This document shows, in pieces, positions 34,501-44,983 of a DNA stretch of 51,960 nucleotides. Numbering within the stretch: the stretch's first letter is position 1; the number at the start of each line of letters is the position of its first letter. A program made the translations under genes and the position numbers. The stretch is from Corinectria fuckeliana. Lineage: Eukaryota > Ascomycota > Sordariomycetes > Hypocreales > Nectriaceae. The notes beneath the pieces are model-generated. The model saw nothing but the letters and a program-made list of their open reading frames with translations, did not search any database and was not told the DNA's origin. The DNA is taken from NCBI GenBank assembly GCA_019137255.1, contig WPDH01000410.1:1-51960 (forward strand), in the 5' to 3' direction.

Positions 34501-34913
34501 GAGAGGGCAAGGATGTTGACGATATAGTCGAGGTTTGACGGTCCCAGAAGCCCGACTACGTCAGCCTTGTTGCTCCGTATTTTCTAAGAGACAATTAGTA
34601 TTCACTGAGCTCTACATAAAGCGATCAATCAACTGACCGTTGGTACTAAACCTTGGCGAGTAAGCGTCTTAGCGCATTCATCTGCAAAGTCATCGAGTTG
34701 CCTGGCGGTGTAGTCCACAAAGTCGGATGCCCCAAGCTTCGAGCTGGGATAGGCAATGAGGGCAGTATCGGGAATGCTCTGAGCCTGGTAAACAAGAAAC
34801 TCGTTGATGCTACTGATCTTGTCAGGTTCGATATCGATAAGAGCTGACACGGACTCTGCAGCGTCTAACGTGGGGACTGGGCCCAAAACGCTGGTAGTAA
34901 CTGATGCCATCAT
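31514..34913 (-). CDS. NRPS-like enzyme: adenylation, thiolation and thioester-reductase domains
   Basis: Four exons, 34913-34638, 34583-33832, 33775-32767 and 32707-31514, give 3,231 bases and 1,076 residues. The adenylation domain has H-S-S-G-S-T-G-L-P-K-P (motif A3), S-H-Y-G-A-T-E across an intron (A5), G-R-L-D-D-R-V and N-G-E-K-V (A7/A8) and the late Y-P-R-T-D-K-G. The carrier domain has F-A-A-G-L-D-S-L with the phosphopantetheine Ser near 594. The reductase domain starts at about 680 with T-G-A-T-G-S-L-G and has the Y-A-R-S-K Tyr/Lys pair near 865. There is no condensation domain. Such A-T-R proteins activate a carboxylic acid as adenylate, load it as thioester and release an aldehyde or alcohol with NADPH. 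The acid substrate cannot be read here. The third junction uses the TTTAG acceptor because only that rebuilds A5. Confidence 0.93.
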
Positions 34914-35500
34914 GTTCTGTAAGGTAAGGATGGAAAGAGTGTGGATGGAGATGTCTCTGTCACGGCTCCATGCATATCAGAACCTACCGGCATGAATCAA
35001 CCTGCTCTTTTAAGAAAGCACCTGGGAGATCGTTTCCATCATTAGCTTAGTGAGTAGAAAGACCAGTGCAAAACGAGGGCCGGGCGGAAAAGGAGCGGAA
35101 AAGCCACCAATATGAAGATGTGGGTTTCCGAGCGGGATAGGTCATCATGCCACCACGAGACCGACGGATACAAGGAACTCCTTCTTTATCTCACATCACC
35201 GGATCGGTATACCGGATAATAACATCAGTACGTGTTAGTACCGGAGAACGTAAAGGTGTTAAGACGGAATCGTAGAATTCCGATAGCTTAGCAATTTCCA
35301 GCATGTGCCGACTCGACATACGCAAGGAGGGTTTACGAAGGCTCATTGAGAGCTTTTATCGTACTAGTCGTAAGTAGCGCTCCTAGATCGAGCGTGTCAA
35401 ATGTGAGAGCCTACGAATCAGGACTAGACAAGGCATAAAGCCCGGAGCATCTTGGTCGATATAATACTCTACTAAGTTTACTAGAAAGCCTTCATAACAT
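34914..35500 (-). promoter_or_regulatory. Promoter region of the NRPS-like gene
   Basis: This 587-base region lies between the NRPS-like start and the stop of the Zn2Cys6 gene. It contains the perfect palindrome CGGTATACCG at 35207-35216, flanked by further CCGGAT copies, and TCCGA at 35127-35131 and 35279-35283. CGG triplets in inverted orientation are classical Zn2Cys6 contact sites. Binding is inferred only. Confidence 0.5.
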
Positions 35501-38244
35501 TCAAAGAGCGCTGTGAATTTCTTCGCCAATACCAATGTTCCATCCTTCCATATCTCCAACGCCGAGAATTGACTGGAGATCGCCCAAGCCTCCAGTGACC
35601 TATAGCAATTACATGAGCAAATGTTGTCGTTAAAATAGCGGTGTTACAAACAGGTCGACTTACCAAAGAATCAAACTGCCCCCAACCGGTCATCTGAATG
35701 ATTGAGCTTCCAGGGCTGGCATCTGGGAAGCCAAGGCCATCGTCCTGGCTAATCGAGAGCTGGGCATTGACGTTCCCACTAGAATCAAGGCCCATGTTCC
35801 CTGTTTGAAGATCAACAAGATCTGTGTTTCCGAAACGTTCCAAGGCCATATCCCCTCCTTGCAATGGCAATTCTATCCCCGTAACGTTTCTATCTCCCTG
35901 CTCAGCAGTCAATGCATAGAGATGAGCATTATGACGCAAGAGCTCTGCCCGAAGCTCCTGAAGAACAACGCCGTAGCGATGCGCCAACGACCCACGGATT
36001 GCGATTGATGTAATCTGAAGTTGGCATTTGGTGGCAGCGTGAAAGGCAGGAAGATATGTTTCGGGTGGGCCGTTGCGTTGCTGGATTGCAAAGACGTAAA
36101 GTATCACCACGGCACAGAACGCAAAGTAATGCGAGAACTGTTGCAGGTTAGCCCGAGGGTGCGACTTAGTTAGAAGTCTTGCCAGTAATATACCCAAAAC
36201 GTGTTGTAGAACTGCCCGCTCGAGTTCAGGTCGTCTATCTTGCCTACAATGTTCATGGCGGCGGCGAGGCAGGCTTGGGCGTGGTCATTTGTCAAATGTT
36301 GATTGTGGTTTATGTTGCCACGCCGAGTTGTCCCAAGATTTGTCAGGCTAGCGAAGTTTCTGAGGAGAAAAGGACGGTGAATCAGGATCTGAGCATGCCA
36401 ACAAGCAAGGTTCAGAACGTTTTGCTGTCGAAGAAATATCGGCTGAAGGAGAGACGGGTCAACCCCAGCCATTTCTACGAGATTGGCGACACCGGTTCGC
36501 CATTCGTCGACATCATTGGAATACTTTGCAGCCAGTTTGTACTGACTCTCAGTAGAGGGCGGACGGATGCCGTAGAAGTCGCGGAGAATGTTGGCTACGA
36601 TACGGGAGAGCCTGAGGGGTAAGTAGAAGTCGAGAACGCTAGGTTGCGAGTCTTACTTGATATGAGCTATACATCCAGACATGATGGATTGAAGACTTGA
36701 CGCTGACAGCGAGCTCAGCTGGCCACGAGCAAGTCGGTAGTCGTCGACACAGAGTGGCATTTCTTGATCGATGTCGTCGTCATGGAATGTTCGTGGCCTT
36801 CCGAGAGCGGCACTGAGGTACGTGTCTAGGTTGTAAGCACACCAGAAGGTTCGTTTACGACACTCCAAGTCGACGTGATCGACATCACTGTTTGCGTCGA
36901 CCCGGGATTTCCGATGAATTCCCAGTGCGAGCATCAAGTGGGCCGTGGTCCCAAATAGGCTCCAACAGTGATTAAGGCGTGAGTGGGATAGAAGATAGAA
37001 GCATTGTGCTAGTCTTGCTTGCACGCTCGTGAGTCGGATGGCGCCTTTCTCGCCAGACAACTGATCTTCAGCGGCAGAGAAGTATCGTGCACTGAATTTG
37101 CAGTTAGCACTAGCAACAGAGTGGGCACCATGAAGGTTCGGACCTTTTAGTCGGATCAACGGTCCCTGCCTTGGACTTGGGAAAGTTCTCGGCATGAGCA
37201 AACACCATAAACAGCAGCGCGGTCCTGCTTCTTGCTGTACCCTGCTCTTGCATAGTCCCGTGAGTTTCGTAAAGCTCCTGGAGCCATGTCTCTACGGTTG
37301 GGCGGTGCAAGAAGCGATGAGTTGCCGAAGCGTACTCAAAGTATCTGCAGACAAACGTCTCGGCCTCTGACCGGGGAGGGAGAATGAGGAACCGGGGGTC
37401 AAACTGCGGAAGAGGCAAGTCACCAAAGGTAAAGATGGATGAGTCCGATGGAGCGGTTGGTCTTTGCTGCTTCAACTTTCTCTGGATTCGCAACAAAAAG
37501 GAAGCACCGGAGGCAGGACCAACGTAGTGGCCCTGCAGATCGACCTGTGCTGGCTCAGGAGAGTTGCGAGAGGACAGTGTTGTAGAAAGGCCACGAGGGT
37601 CCTTTGGAGGCCCGAGATTGTGGTGCCCGATAGAGACAGGACTAGGAATGTGTTCTTCTGGCTGCTGCGTGTGCGTCTGGTCTCGACTTCGGGAACCGCT
37701 GAGCTGCTGGTCTGTGGCTCGAGGTGCGTTGGCTGCCTCTTCGATGTCCATCTCAATAGACGGAAGCCGGCCACGACGATATGAGGCTGTGTATTTGCAT
37801 TGAAGACGAAGACGAGAGCAAACAGCACAAGGATATTTGCCGGAGCAGCGGGTCTTTCGACTGTAAGCTGTGTGTCAGCAACAAAACCAATGTGATGCTG
37901 GGCTTGATTCCAAGTGTAGATGTATGAGACGCTGTACGCCCACGTACACACACAAATACAAACACGCCTTGAAGTTGGACACTTGGCTACCCTACATCTC
38001 GCCACGAGCCCTCAAGCACTTGAGCCGTCTAGTCTAGTCTAGTCTAGAATTGCAGACTTGGAAGGAAGAAAACTCACGCTTTGCAACGATCACAGGCTCT
38101 GCTTGCCCGGCTCCTCATGTGCGGCTGCTTCCGTGACTTGGCTGGTGGCTGTTCATGACTGTCACCGCCATTCTCAGTGCCAAGTTCATGCTCACTGTCG
38201 CCAGTGGCGTCGTTAGGGAGGCTGGATTGGCGGTCAATGTCCAT
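35501..38244 (-). CDS. Zn2Cys6 fungal transcription factor (cluster regulator candidate 1)
   Basis: Six exons, 38244-38078, 37860-37144, 37091-36657, 36611-36194, 36137-35664 and 35599-35501, give 2,310 bases and 769 residues. The zinc cluster is split by the first intron: C51-D-R-C54-K-A, then R-K-T-R-C61, C67, C70 and C77 (Cys-x2-Cys-x6-Cys-x5-Cys-x2-Cys-x6-Cys), with a basic stretch around it. The fungal-specific regulatory domain follows, including C-R-K-R-T-F-W-C-A-Y, L-G-R-P-R and F-A-F-C-A-V-V-I-L-Y. The last exon replaces a weak read-through end by E-G-W-N-I-G-I-G. The second donor (GTCCGA) is unusual, but the junction is in frame. It acts in the nucleus. Its place between the NRPS-like gene and the dehydratase makes it a candidate local regulator for either side. 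The first intron is fairly long (217 bases) and holds a (TCTAG)n repeat. Confidence 0.9.
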
Positions 38245-38530
38245 CGTTGCGTCCGTTGTTGGAGTGATTCGAACAGCCTAAGCCAAGGAAAAGGTGTCGG
38301 AAAAGGGCGGCGGCTGGAAGGGTGGTGCGGAGTAGCTTTGTTTTTGTATGGGGTTTGCATTTCCGTCGTATCGGACGGAATAGGAGCGGGGTTGACACTA
38401 TCAGACGGGGTAACGATTCCGGGGTAATCGGACTAATTCTCCTGCTAGCCGAGATGGATTAATTTGCACAGGTTCTTGGTCTAGATAGTCTATCTACTTG
38501 CTCTAGTCTACTGTACAGCGGCAGTTGTCT
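38245..38530 (-). promoter_or_regulatory. Promoter of the first Zn2Cys6 gene with TCGGA sites
   Basis: This 286-base gap lies between the regulator start and the dehydratase stop. TCGGA occurs at 38297-38301, 38371-38375 and 38428-38432, and GGGGTAA occurs twice nearby (38407-38413 and 38421-38427). The GGGGTAATCG word is also found at 28404-28413 in the class II aldolase promoter. Self-regulation by the encoded protein is possible. Confidence 0.45.
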
Positions 38531-39832
38531 TCACCACTCGCGCCATTCTCCACCAGGCCCTGTGAATCCAGGACTCACCCATGGCTCCGCGTTCTTACTG
38601 AGCTCGCGGATTTTCTCCTCGTCAATATCAATTCCTAGACCTGGTCCCGTCATGAGCTTGATGTACCCGTTGTTGACGTCCCATATCTCTGGGTTCTTGA
38701 TGTACGAGAGCAAGTCGTGCCCGCCCGTGTTGTAGTGAATGCCCAGGCTCATCTCCTGGATGGCAAAGTTGGGAGTCGTCGCATCAACCTGAATGTTGGC
38801 CGCCAGAGCAATCGGGCCAAGTGGACAGTGAGGCGCAATCGCCACGTCGTAGGCTTCTGCCATGGCCGCGATCCGTCGCAGTTCAGATATCCCACCCACG
38901 TGAGATATGTCGGGCTGGAGAATGTCGACGCATGCGGCCTCGAGGAACGGCTTCACGTCCCACCGGCTATGTAGACGCTCCCCTAGGGCAATGGGCGACG
39001 TGACCGACTGGGAGAAGGCCTTGATGCCCTCAAGATGCTCCGAAAGAAGCGGTTCTTCGATGAACATGGGCCGATGAGGAGCGAGAAGCGTGGCGAGCTG
39101 TTTGGCCATCGGCTTGTGCACACGGCCGTGGAAATCAACGCCGGCGTCCATCCCAAGGGCCTTTACGGCTTTGACTCTCTCGATACAATCGTCCAGTGCG
39201 GATGGCGAGTCAAGCCAGCCGAGGTCCTCTGTGCCGTTCATCTTGACCGCAGTGAAGCCTTGAGCCTTGCGTGATAGTCTGAATGACGATGTCAATACCT
39301 CTCAATACGAGCATATCTGGGAACTTACGCCTGAGCCTCAATGTCTGCAGGTCGATCACCTCCAATCCACGCGTAGACCTTGAGTGTGTCTCGGACTTTG
39401 CCGCCCAGCAGCTCGTAGATTGGCACGCCGAATTTTCTAGCTGCCCAGGTGTCAATGTCAATTTGGACTCATGATGGCTGATGCTTTTCGGCCTCACCTT
39501 TCAGATCCCAGAGCGCAATGTCGATGCCAGCTAGGGCGCTCATGAAAACGGGGCCACCTCTATAAAAACCCATCCTCCACGACTTTTGCCATATTCGCTC
39601 AATGTCGCTATTTCGGATTAGAAGGCGTGTCCCCCGGGTACAGAGGAAAAACTTACTCGGCTTCTATGCCTGTATACTGCATAATCCAAGCATCTAGACA
39701 TCCCTCAACCGCTTGTGTGTGGCCCTCCAACGAAGCCTCTCCCCAGCCGACGTTTCCAGCATCGTCGGTGATTTTCACAAACAACCAACGCGGAGGAACG
39801 CGGAAATACTCAATCGTAGCGATTTTGCCCAT
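38531..39832 (-). CDS. D-galactonate dehydratase-like enzyme (enolase superfamily, mandelate racemase group)
   Basis: Four exons, 39832-39657, 39607-39498, 39440-39329 and 39278-38531, give 1,146 bases and 381 residues, the length of bacterial DgoD-type enzymes. N-terminal capping domain: R-V-P-P-R-W-L-F, V-G-W-G-E, F-Y-R-G-G-P. Barrel: V-D-F-H-G-R near 183-185 (Asp metal ligand and His), F-I-E-E-P-L with the second ligand, L-G-E-R-L with the third, D-I-S-H-V-G-G, and A-P-H-C-P-L-G-P with the catalytic His near 285. All residues needed for Mg2+-dependent dehydration are present. The reaction would be D-galactonate (or a close sugar acid) to its 2-keto-3-deoxy acid. The family resemblance is to the D-galactonate type rather than the longer L-galactonate dehydratase of galacturonate breakdown, but the substrate needs an assay. 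Six TCCGA/TCGGA sites lie in its promoter. Confidence 0.9.
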
Positions 39833-40297
39833 TTTAGACAGTGCCTTTTGAGATGCAAACGTTGCTTGCCGTCTTACAGGAGCGAACGTGTCTGAACAGC
39901 TCCTATTTGTTCATCGATGATGCGGCTCTTCCGATGTTTGGCAAATGACAACCCCAGGACTGATTTTCGGGGCAGTTTAGGCCGAGTCGGAAATACCTCC
40001 GGGCCAGAAGATAGTACGGGCCGCATCCGAATCTTGAAGCTCCGACGTCGGGATCAAGAGCGGGGAAATGACACGGGTCGGAGATCACTGAATGGGTTTT
40101 AAAGGTGATGGTTCGGAAATGGCTTGCGAGTACGCCTACGTAGGTCGAATTTACTGCTCCAGGTTACTAGCCAGTGATTGAGCAAGACGTTGAACGGAAC
40201 TCTCGTGGAATTGACGCTGAAGATGAAACCATGGTTTTATTTTTATTTTTATTAACTATCTAAACTCATCTAGTCGAATGATATGATGCTCTGCATC
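39833..40297 (-). promoter_or_regulatory. Promoter of the dehydratase gene with six TCCGA/TCGGA sites
   Basis: Within about 190 bases, TCCGA or TCGGA occurs at 39930-39934, 39987-39991, 40026-40030, 40041-40045, 40078-40082 and 40113-40117. By eye the same 5-mer appears about twice per kilobase in unrelated upstream regions of this window. This is the densest group seen and a good candidate for a Zn2Cys6 response region. The rest of the gap is the 3' flank of the aldo-keto reductase gene. Confidence 0.55.
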
Positions 40298-41390
40298 TCA
40301 CTTCGCTGCCTTGAGCTTCTTTTGCGCGGCGATCCAATCCTCTCGAGCCTTCTTCAGCGTCGTAGCATCGTGCTCGCCGAATATGTCAACACCCAGTCTC
40401 ACCGGAACATTATATCTATGGTTTCTATCTAATTTTCTGATGCGTTCCATTGCAGCACTTGGAAGCTCAAAGTCCTCAAAGTTCTCAGCAATGCGAGAGG
40501 GCGTCACGGACTTGGGGAGCACAGCAGTTCCGCGCTGAACGGCCCACTGGATGAGAACTTGAGCTGGCTGCTTACCAAGCTCCTTGGCTATGGAAGCAAT
40601 CTCGGCGTCATCTATCGCCTTGGGGAGGTTGTAGATGTTGTTGCCTGAAGGGCTGTATGCTGTGATGAGAATGCCCTGCTGCTTCGATTGCTCCAGCAAC
40701 CCGGGCTGCTGCAAGTAAGGATGAGCTTCGATTTGGTTGACTGCGGGCTTGATCTCAGCGCTAGAGGATCTTGTTAGTTTCTATGTGGTCCTAGATGCAG
40801 ACAGAAACACTCACAACTTGAGAATATCCTCAACCCTTTCTCGAGTAAAGTTGCTGACTCCGATACTCCTAATCTTCCCCTTCCGCACCAAAGCTTCCAA
40901 AGCCTTCCATGTCTCCTCAATCGGAACATCGACGACATGGACGCCCTCGTCTGATGGATTGATTGGGAAGCGCAGCGTCTTCTCCGCCGGTTTCCGGAAC
41001 GCGACCGGCCAGTGAATCAAGTAGAGGTCAACGTAGTCAGTTCCGAGGTCCTTGAGGGACTGGTCGAGGGCTTCTTCGACGTCTGGCCCCTTGTGATGCG
41101 TATTCCAGAGCTTAGACGTGAGGAATATCTCGCTCCGCGGCACCCCCGATGCCTTAATGCCGGCACCAACCTCCTGCTCATTGTCATAAACCGCTGCTGC
41201 GTCGATATGACGATAGCCGTGCTTCAGTGCGAACTCCACAGCACAGGCGACTTCGTTAGGCCCTGATTGCTATTGGGAATCAGCACAAAGCCGCGAAAAT
41301 GAGGAGGAATGCAGATCTTACCCAAGTTCCCAGCCCGATCGCGGGGATGGAGTGTCCCGAGTTGAGCTTGAAAGTTCGACCAGACGACAT
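40298..41390 (-). CDS. Aldo-keto reductase (possible glyceraldehyde or sugar reductase)
   Basis: Three exons, 41390-41322, 41269-40815 and 40760-40298, give 987 bases and 328 residues, the usual AKR length. The catalytic tetrad is complete: D46 in H-I-D-A-A-A-V-Y, Y51, K76 in L-T-S-K-L-W and H109 in L-I-H-W-P. G-V-S-N-F-T and V-L-P-K-S-V-T form the NADPH-binding part. The fold is a soluble (beta/alpha)8 barrel. It is divergent from the KDG-type aldolase gene, sharing a 441-base promoter. That pairing suggests it reduces the aldehyde made by the aldolase (glyceraldehyde to glycerol), as in fungal galacturonate breakdown, or the starting sugar. Both are inferences from context. Confidence 0.9.
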
Positions 41391-41831
41391 ATTTGCGGAA
41401 TGATGGTGTAGTTCTTTCAAACTTGATATTGCCCCACGGGATACCTTGTAGAAAACTCTTGTGCCTTTTTTGTTCTGTCTGATTTTATAAGAACCAAGCG
41501 ACAATAGGCTCTCATTCTGAGGCCCTTAGCTTAGTATGTGGCACGTTATCCGACAACTTATCCGAGATGCTAAATCGCGGCTTTCTATCCGGATTTGACT
41601 CCACGTCCCGTAACATCTCCGTCATCAGCACGTTAGGAGCCGATTCTGCCGAGCCGGGCCGGTATCGACAAAGAACGAGGGGAAGCTTGCTGATCTCGTC
41701 ATACATCCAGTGAGTTCTACCATGTGAGATATTTAATGAAGAAGCATTGTAGTTCTCAACTGTACAAGCTCCCAACTACCTGAGACACACGTCCACCTCA
41801 CGGCTAGATCAGTACTGAATTTTCAAGAAAA
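41391..41831. promoter_or_regulatory. Divergent promoter of the aldo-keto reductase and the aldolase
   Basis: This 441-base intergenic region serves two genes read in opposite directions. It has TTATCCGA twice (TCCGA at 41549-41553 and 41561-41565, 12 bases apart) and the palindrome ATCCGGAT at 41587-41594, all within about 46 bases. This group is a likely shared control element. Confidence 0.55.
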
Positions 41832-42915
41832 ATGGCGCCCGCAATTCCCCCCGATGGCGTATTCGTCCCTGTCCCAACCTTCTTTCAGTCGCAGGTGAAG
41901 GCTCCCGCCTTGCAGCCCGCCATCGATGTCCCGACGCAGGTGGCGCATAGCGTTCACCTTGCCAAATCTGGCATCACTGGGCTCGTCCTGATGGGATCAA
42001 CCGGTGAGGCTATTCATCTGTCAGGCGCAGAGCGTGTCGAGATGATCTCCGGAGTGCGCAAGGGACTGGATGAGGCGGGCTACAAGGACTACCCGATTAT
42101 GGCCGGTGTTCTCGTCAACAGTGTAGACGAAGTCCTCGAGTGGCTGCAAGATGCGCACAAGGCTGGAGCACAATGGGGCCTGGTGCTAGCACCAGGCTAC
42201 TTCGGTGGTGCGGCAACTCAAGATAACCTCATTGAGTGGTACACGCTGGTTGCTGATAGGAGCCCACTACCCATCTTAATGTACGCAAACTCGTTATCAA
42301 ATGATTATAAAGAAGCTAGAAGCTCACTTGCACACAGATACAATTACCCCGGCGTCACCAACAATCTACTCGCCGGCGTGGAAACTTACGTGAAACTAGC
42401 CGCACACCCAAACATCGTAGGGTGCAAGATGTGCGTTTTCCTCACAGGCTCCTTCTAGACTCCTACTAACTAGTTTCTGTAGGTCACATGGCAATGTGTC
42501 ATATCACGTACAGGTGTCTCTTCACCCCAAGATTGACCATTCCAAGTTCCGCGTTTTCTCTGGCTTTGGCCAACAGTTGGGCCCCATCGTCTTGTTCAAC
42601 GCCGGCGGTGTCATTGACGGCTTGGCTGCTATCTACCCCAAGACTGTGTCCCGTCTTTTCAGTCTAGCGGCCCAGAGACCGGTCGATGAGTCAACCTTGA
42701 AGGAGGTCCGCAGATTGCAATGGAAAGTGTCCGCCGCGGAGGAGTTTATTGGCAAGCATGGGATTCTTGGCATCCGAGAAGGAATCTACCGAGTCCTAGG
42801 CTTTGGCCATCTATCAGGCGGCAGACTTCCTCTCAGGGGAGCTTTGGCAGAGGGGGCGTTTGATGAGTGGAGCGATATCTTGGGACAGATGGCTGAGGAG
42901 GAAAAGAGGTTGTAG
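41832..42915 (+). CDS. DapA/KDG-type class I aldolase (2-keto-3-deoxy sugar acid aldolase)
   Basis: Three exons, 41832-42280, 42338-42430 and 42483-42915, give 975 bases and 324 residues. The DHDPS/N-acetylneuraminate lyase family is shown by M-G-S-T-G-E at 54-59, the Tyr of I-L-I-Y-N-Y-P-G (Y151) and the Schiff-base Lys in V-G-C-K180-M-S-H-G-N. Both introns interrupt exactly these active-site motifs, and only the spliced form restores them. Members split 2-keto-3-deoxy acids into pyruvate and an aldehyde; the fungal LGA1-type enzymes belong here. Next to the dehydratase, the natural substrate would be 2-keto-3-deoxygalactonate, giving pyruvate and glyceraldehyde. Other keto-acid substrates cannot be ruled out. 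Confidence 0.9.
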
Positions 42916-43390
42916 CCTAGTTATCCTCCAGCCCTTATTAGCATCGAGTAATTCAAGCCATACTCTCCGTATGTAGCCTAAATACACGCGGTTGCTTCAT
43001 GGGTCACCCAGGGTCTTTGGTCTCCTCATTCTATCAAATATCTGCTAGTAAAGTGTCCAGTGCACCCACCAGCTCAACAAGCGTCAAATAGTTACTAGTG
43101 GTTCTCTTTTCCCACGTTCTTCAATATCATCGATCTTAGCAAGGGCCTACAGATTGATTCGCAACTTGATCATACCACTTTCGGCCTTATCATCTGACTA
43201 CTTCACACTGCTGTAAGCGCTCATGTTCTCACACGCAAACTGAGAGTGGCACAGTAGCTGGCATCCAAACCCTTATATTAACCCCGATCCCCGTCATCAT
43301 CGCTAGTGACGCTTAAACTGTGCTAATACTTGATACTCCCACCTACTCCCGCGTAAACGGCATTGAATTCGCGGCCCACCAACTCGGGCA
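42916..43390. other. Intergenic region between convergent genes
   Basis: This 475-base gap separates the aldolase stop and the stop of the MFS gene, which face each other. I see no open frame or RNA gene. It presumably contains only 3' UTRs. Confidence 0.5.
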
Positions 43391-44983
43391 CTAGTACACG
43401 TAGAAGTTGGTCTCGTCAGGGTTCTGCTCCCTCAGCTTCTTGTTCTTCCGCGCCAGAGCGATGCGCAAGATCCAAGCACAAATGATGACGCCAGCCGAAA
43501 AGCCAACACTAGCCATCATTGGGGACAAGTAGCGCGGTGCATCAGACGCGGGCCACAGGTACGGAGTGTAGATGCTGGCCGCGTTACCAAATGTGTTGGC
43601 AAGGGCGATTGCAACCGCCTTCTTCTCGTCTGTCTGGCCAAGCACGCTCGCCGTCCAGCCGATGATGATGTTGTTCACGCCGTATGAGGCTCCGACGAAG
43701 AGAACGATACCCACGAAGCGAGCAGGGACGTTGAGCGTGGCGCAAGAGAGGACAAATCCAACAATGGCAACCAGCTTACTGATGGTCGTGTGCCAGGTGC
43801 GCTCATTGTAGCGTCCAGAAGACCAGGCAACGCCAATAGAGACGATGCCGGACACTATGTACGGCGGGCAAGTCAGTACCAGAGTAATAGTCGTGTCGTA
43901 GCCAAGAGTTTCCATGACGGTCGGGAGGAAGTTCTTGAATCCATTGGCTGAAAGGTGCATATTGTCCATGAGGCAGAAGACCCAGGTGCGCCAGTCAGTG
44001 ACAGCTTCTCGGAGACCTTGCCACACAGAGGTTCCCTCACGTCGGCCGGTAGTATCGAGATTGATCCGGTTGTGCGCGAGCTGTCTCTCTTCTTCGGTGA
44101 GCCAGCGGGTCTTGAGTGGACTATCGGGCAGCGTCCAAAAGGCAGCAATAGCCACGATACTAGATACGGCGCCCTGAACGATGAAGAGCCTGCGAGGAAC
44201 TACTGTTAGCACTGTAGTCCGATCAGTCTACTTGCACTGCTTACCATTGCCATCCAGCAAGACCCCTATGTTTGTCGAGTCCAGCAAAGACACCTGCCGC
44301 AATAAGGCCCGAGAAGGAGCTGGCGAGGATATTGCCGGTGTAGAAGATTGACATGCGGGTTGCAATCTCCTTGCGGGTGTAGAACATTGAGATCATGTAT
44401 AAGGCGCCGGGGTAGAATGGCGCCTCTGTGATTCCAAGGAGAAAGCGACAGACCAGCATGGTCTTGTAGCTCGAAGCCTTGAAGGTCATGAGAGATAAGA
44501 TGGACCAAGCCAAGCAGAAGCCGCTCATGTACCACGAAGGTCTGACTCGGTTGAGGAGCATGTTGGAAGGGACTTGGCCGCAGAGGTATCCGACAAAGAG
44601 GATCGAGACACAGGTGTTGTACTGGGAGCCCTTGAGGCCGAGGTCCTCTTCCATCGAGTTGAGTCTAGCGCTGATCATGGCATTGCGGTCGAGGAAGTTG
44701 AAGAAGTACATGAGCCAGAGAATGGGCTAAGCCTGTCAGTCAATACTACTTGATAGAGTCATGGAATAATAAGAGAGCAATTGTATCATACCAGCATGTA
44801 ACGGTCAAGCTTCTTGACAAGGGCAATCTCCTTGGGGTCGGTCTTCTGGCGAGCGCCGAAGTCGTCGACCGTCTCGATCTTGGGCAGCTTCTGGAACTGA
44901 TCATCTTCATTTGTCTCGACGTGCGTGATGTTTTCTTTGCCGTCGGTGGACCGTTGTGTGGTGAGTGAGTGTTGGGCTACCAT
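43391..44983 (-). CDS. MFS transporter of the anion:cation symporter (allantoate permease-like) family
   Basis: Three exons, 44983-44792, 44726-44245 and 44189-43391, give 1,473 bases and 490 residues. A soluble N-terminus (~60 residues) precedes the first helix, which carries F-N-F-L-D-R-N-A-M-I-S-A-R-L, the signature of the Dal5/allantoate permease group that carries organic anions with protons. Twelve hydrophobic segments follow, with R-F-L-L-G-I-T-E-A-P-F-Y-P-G in the fourth or fifth and a cytosolic loop with the charged L-T-E-E-E-R-Q-L. An upstream in-frame ATG (45035-45037) would add 18 residues; I prefer the inner one because its start is typical. In this setting it probably imports the sugar acid used by the dehydratase. 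It lies in the plasma membrane. Confidence 0.9.

Noticed and set aside
38022..38046. (TCTAG)n in the first intron of regulator 1 as a regulatory element
   Set aside because: A short simple repeat inside an intron; nothing further supports a function.
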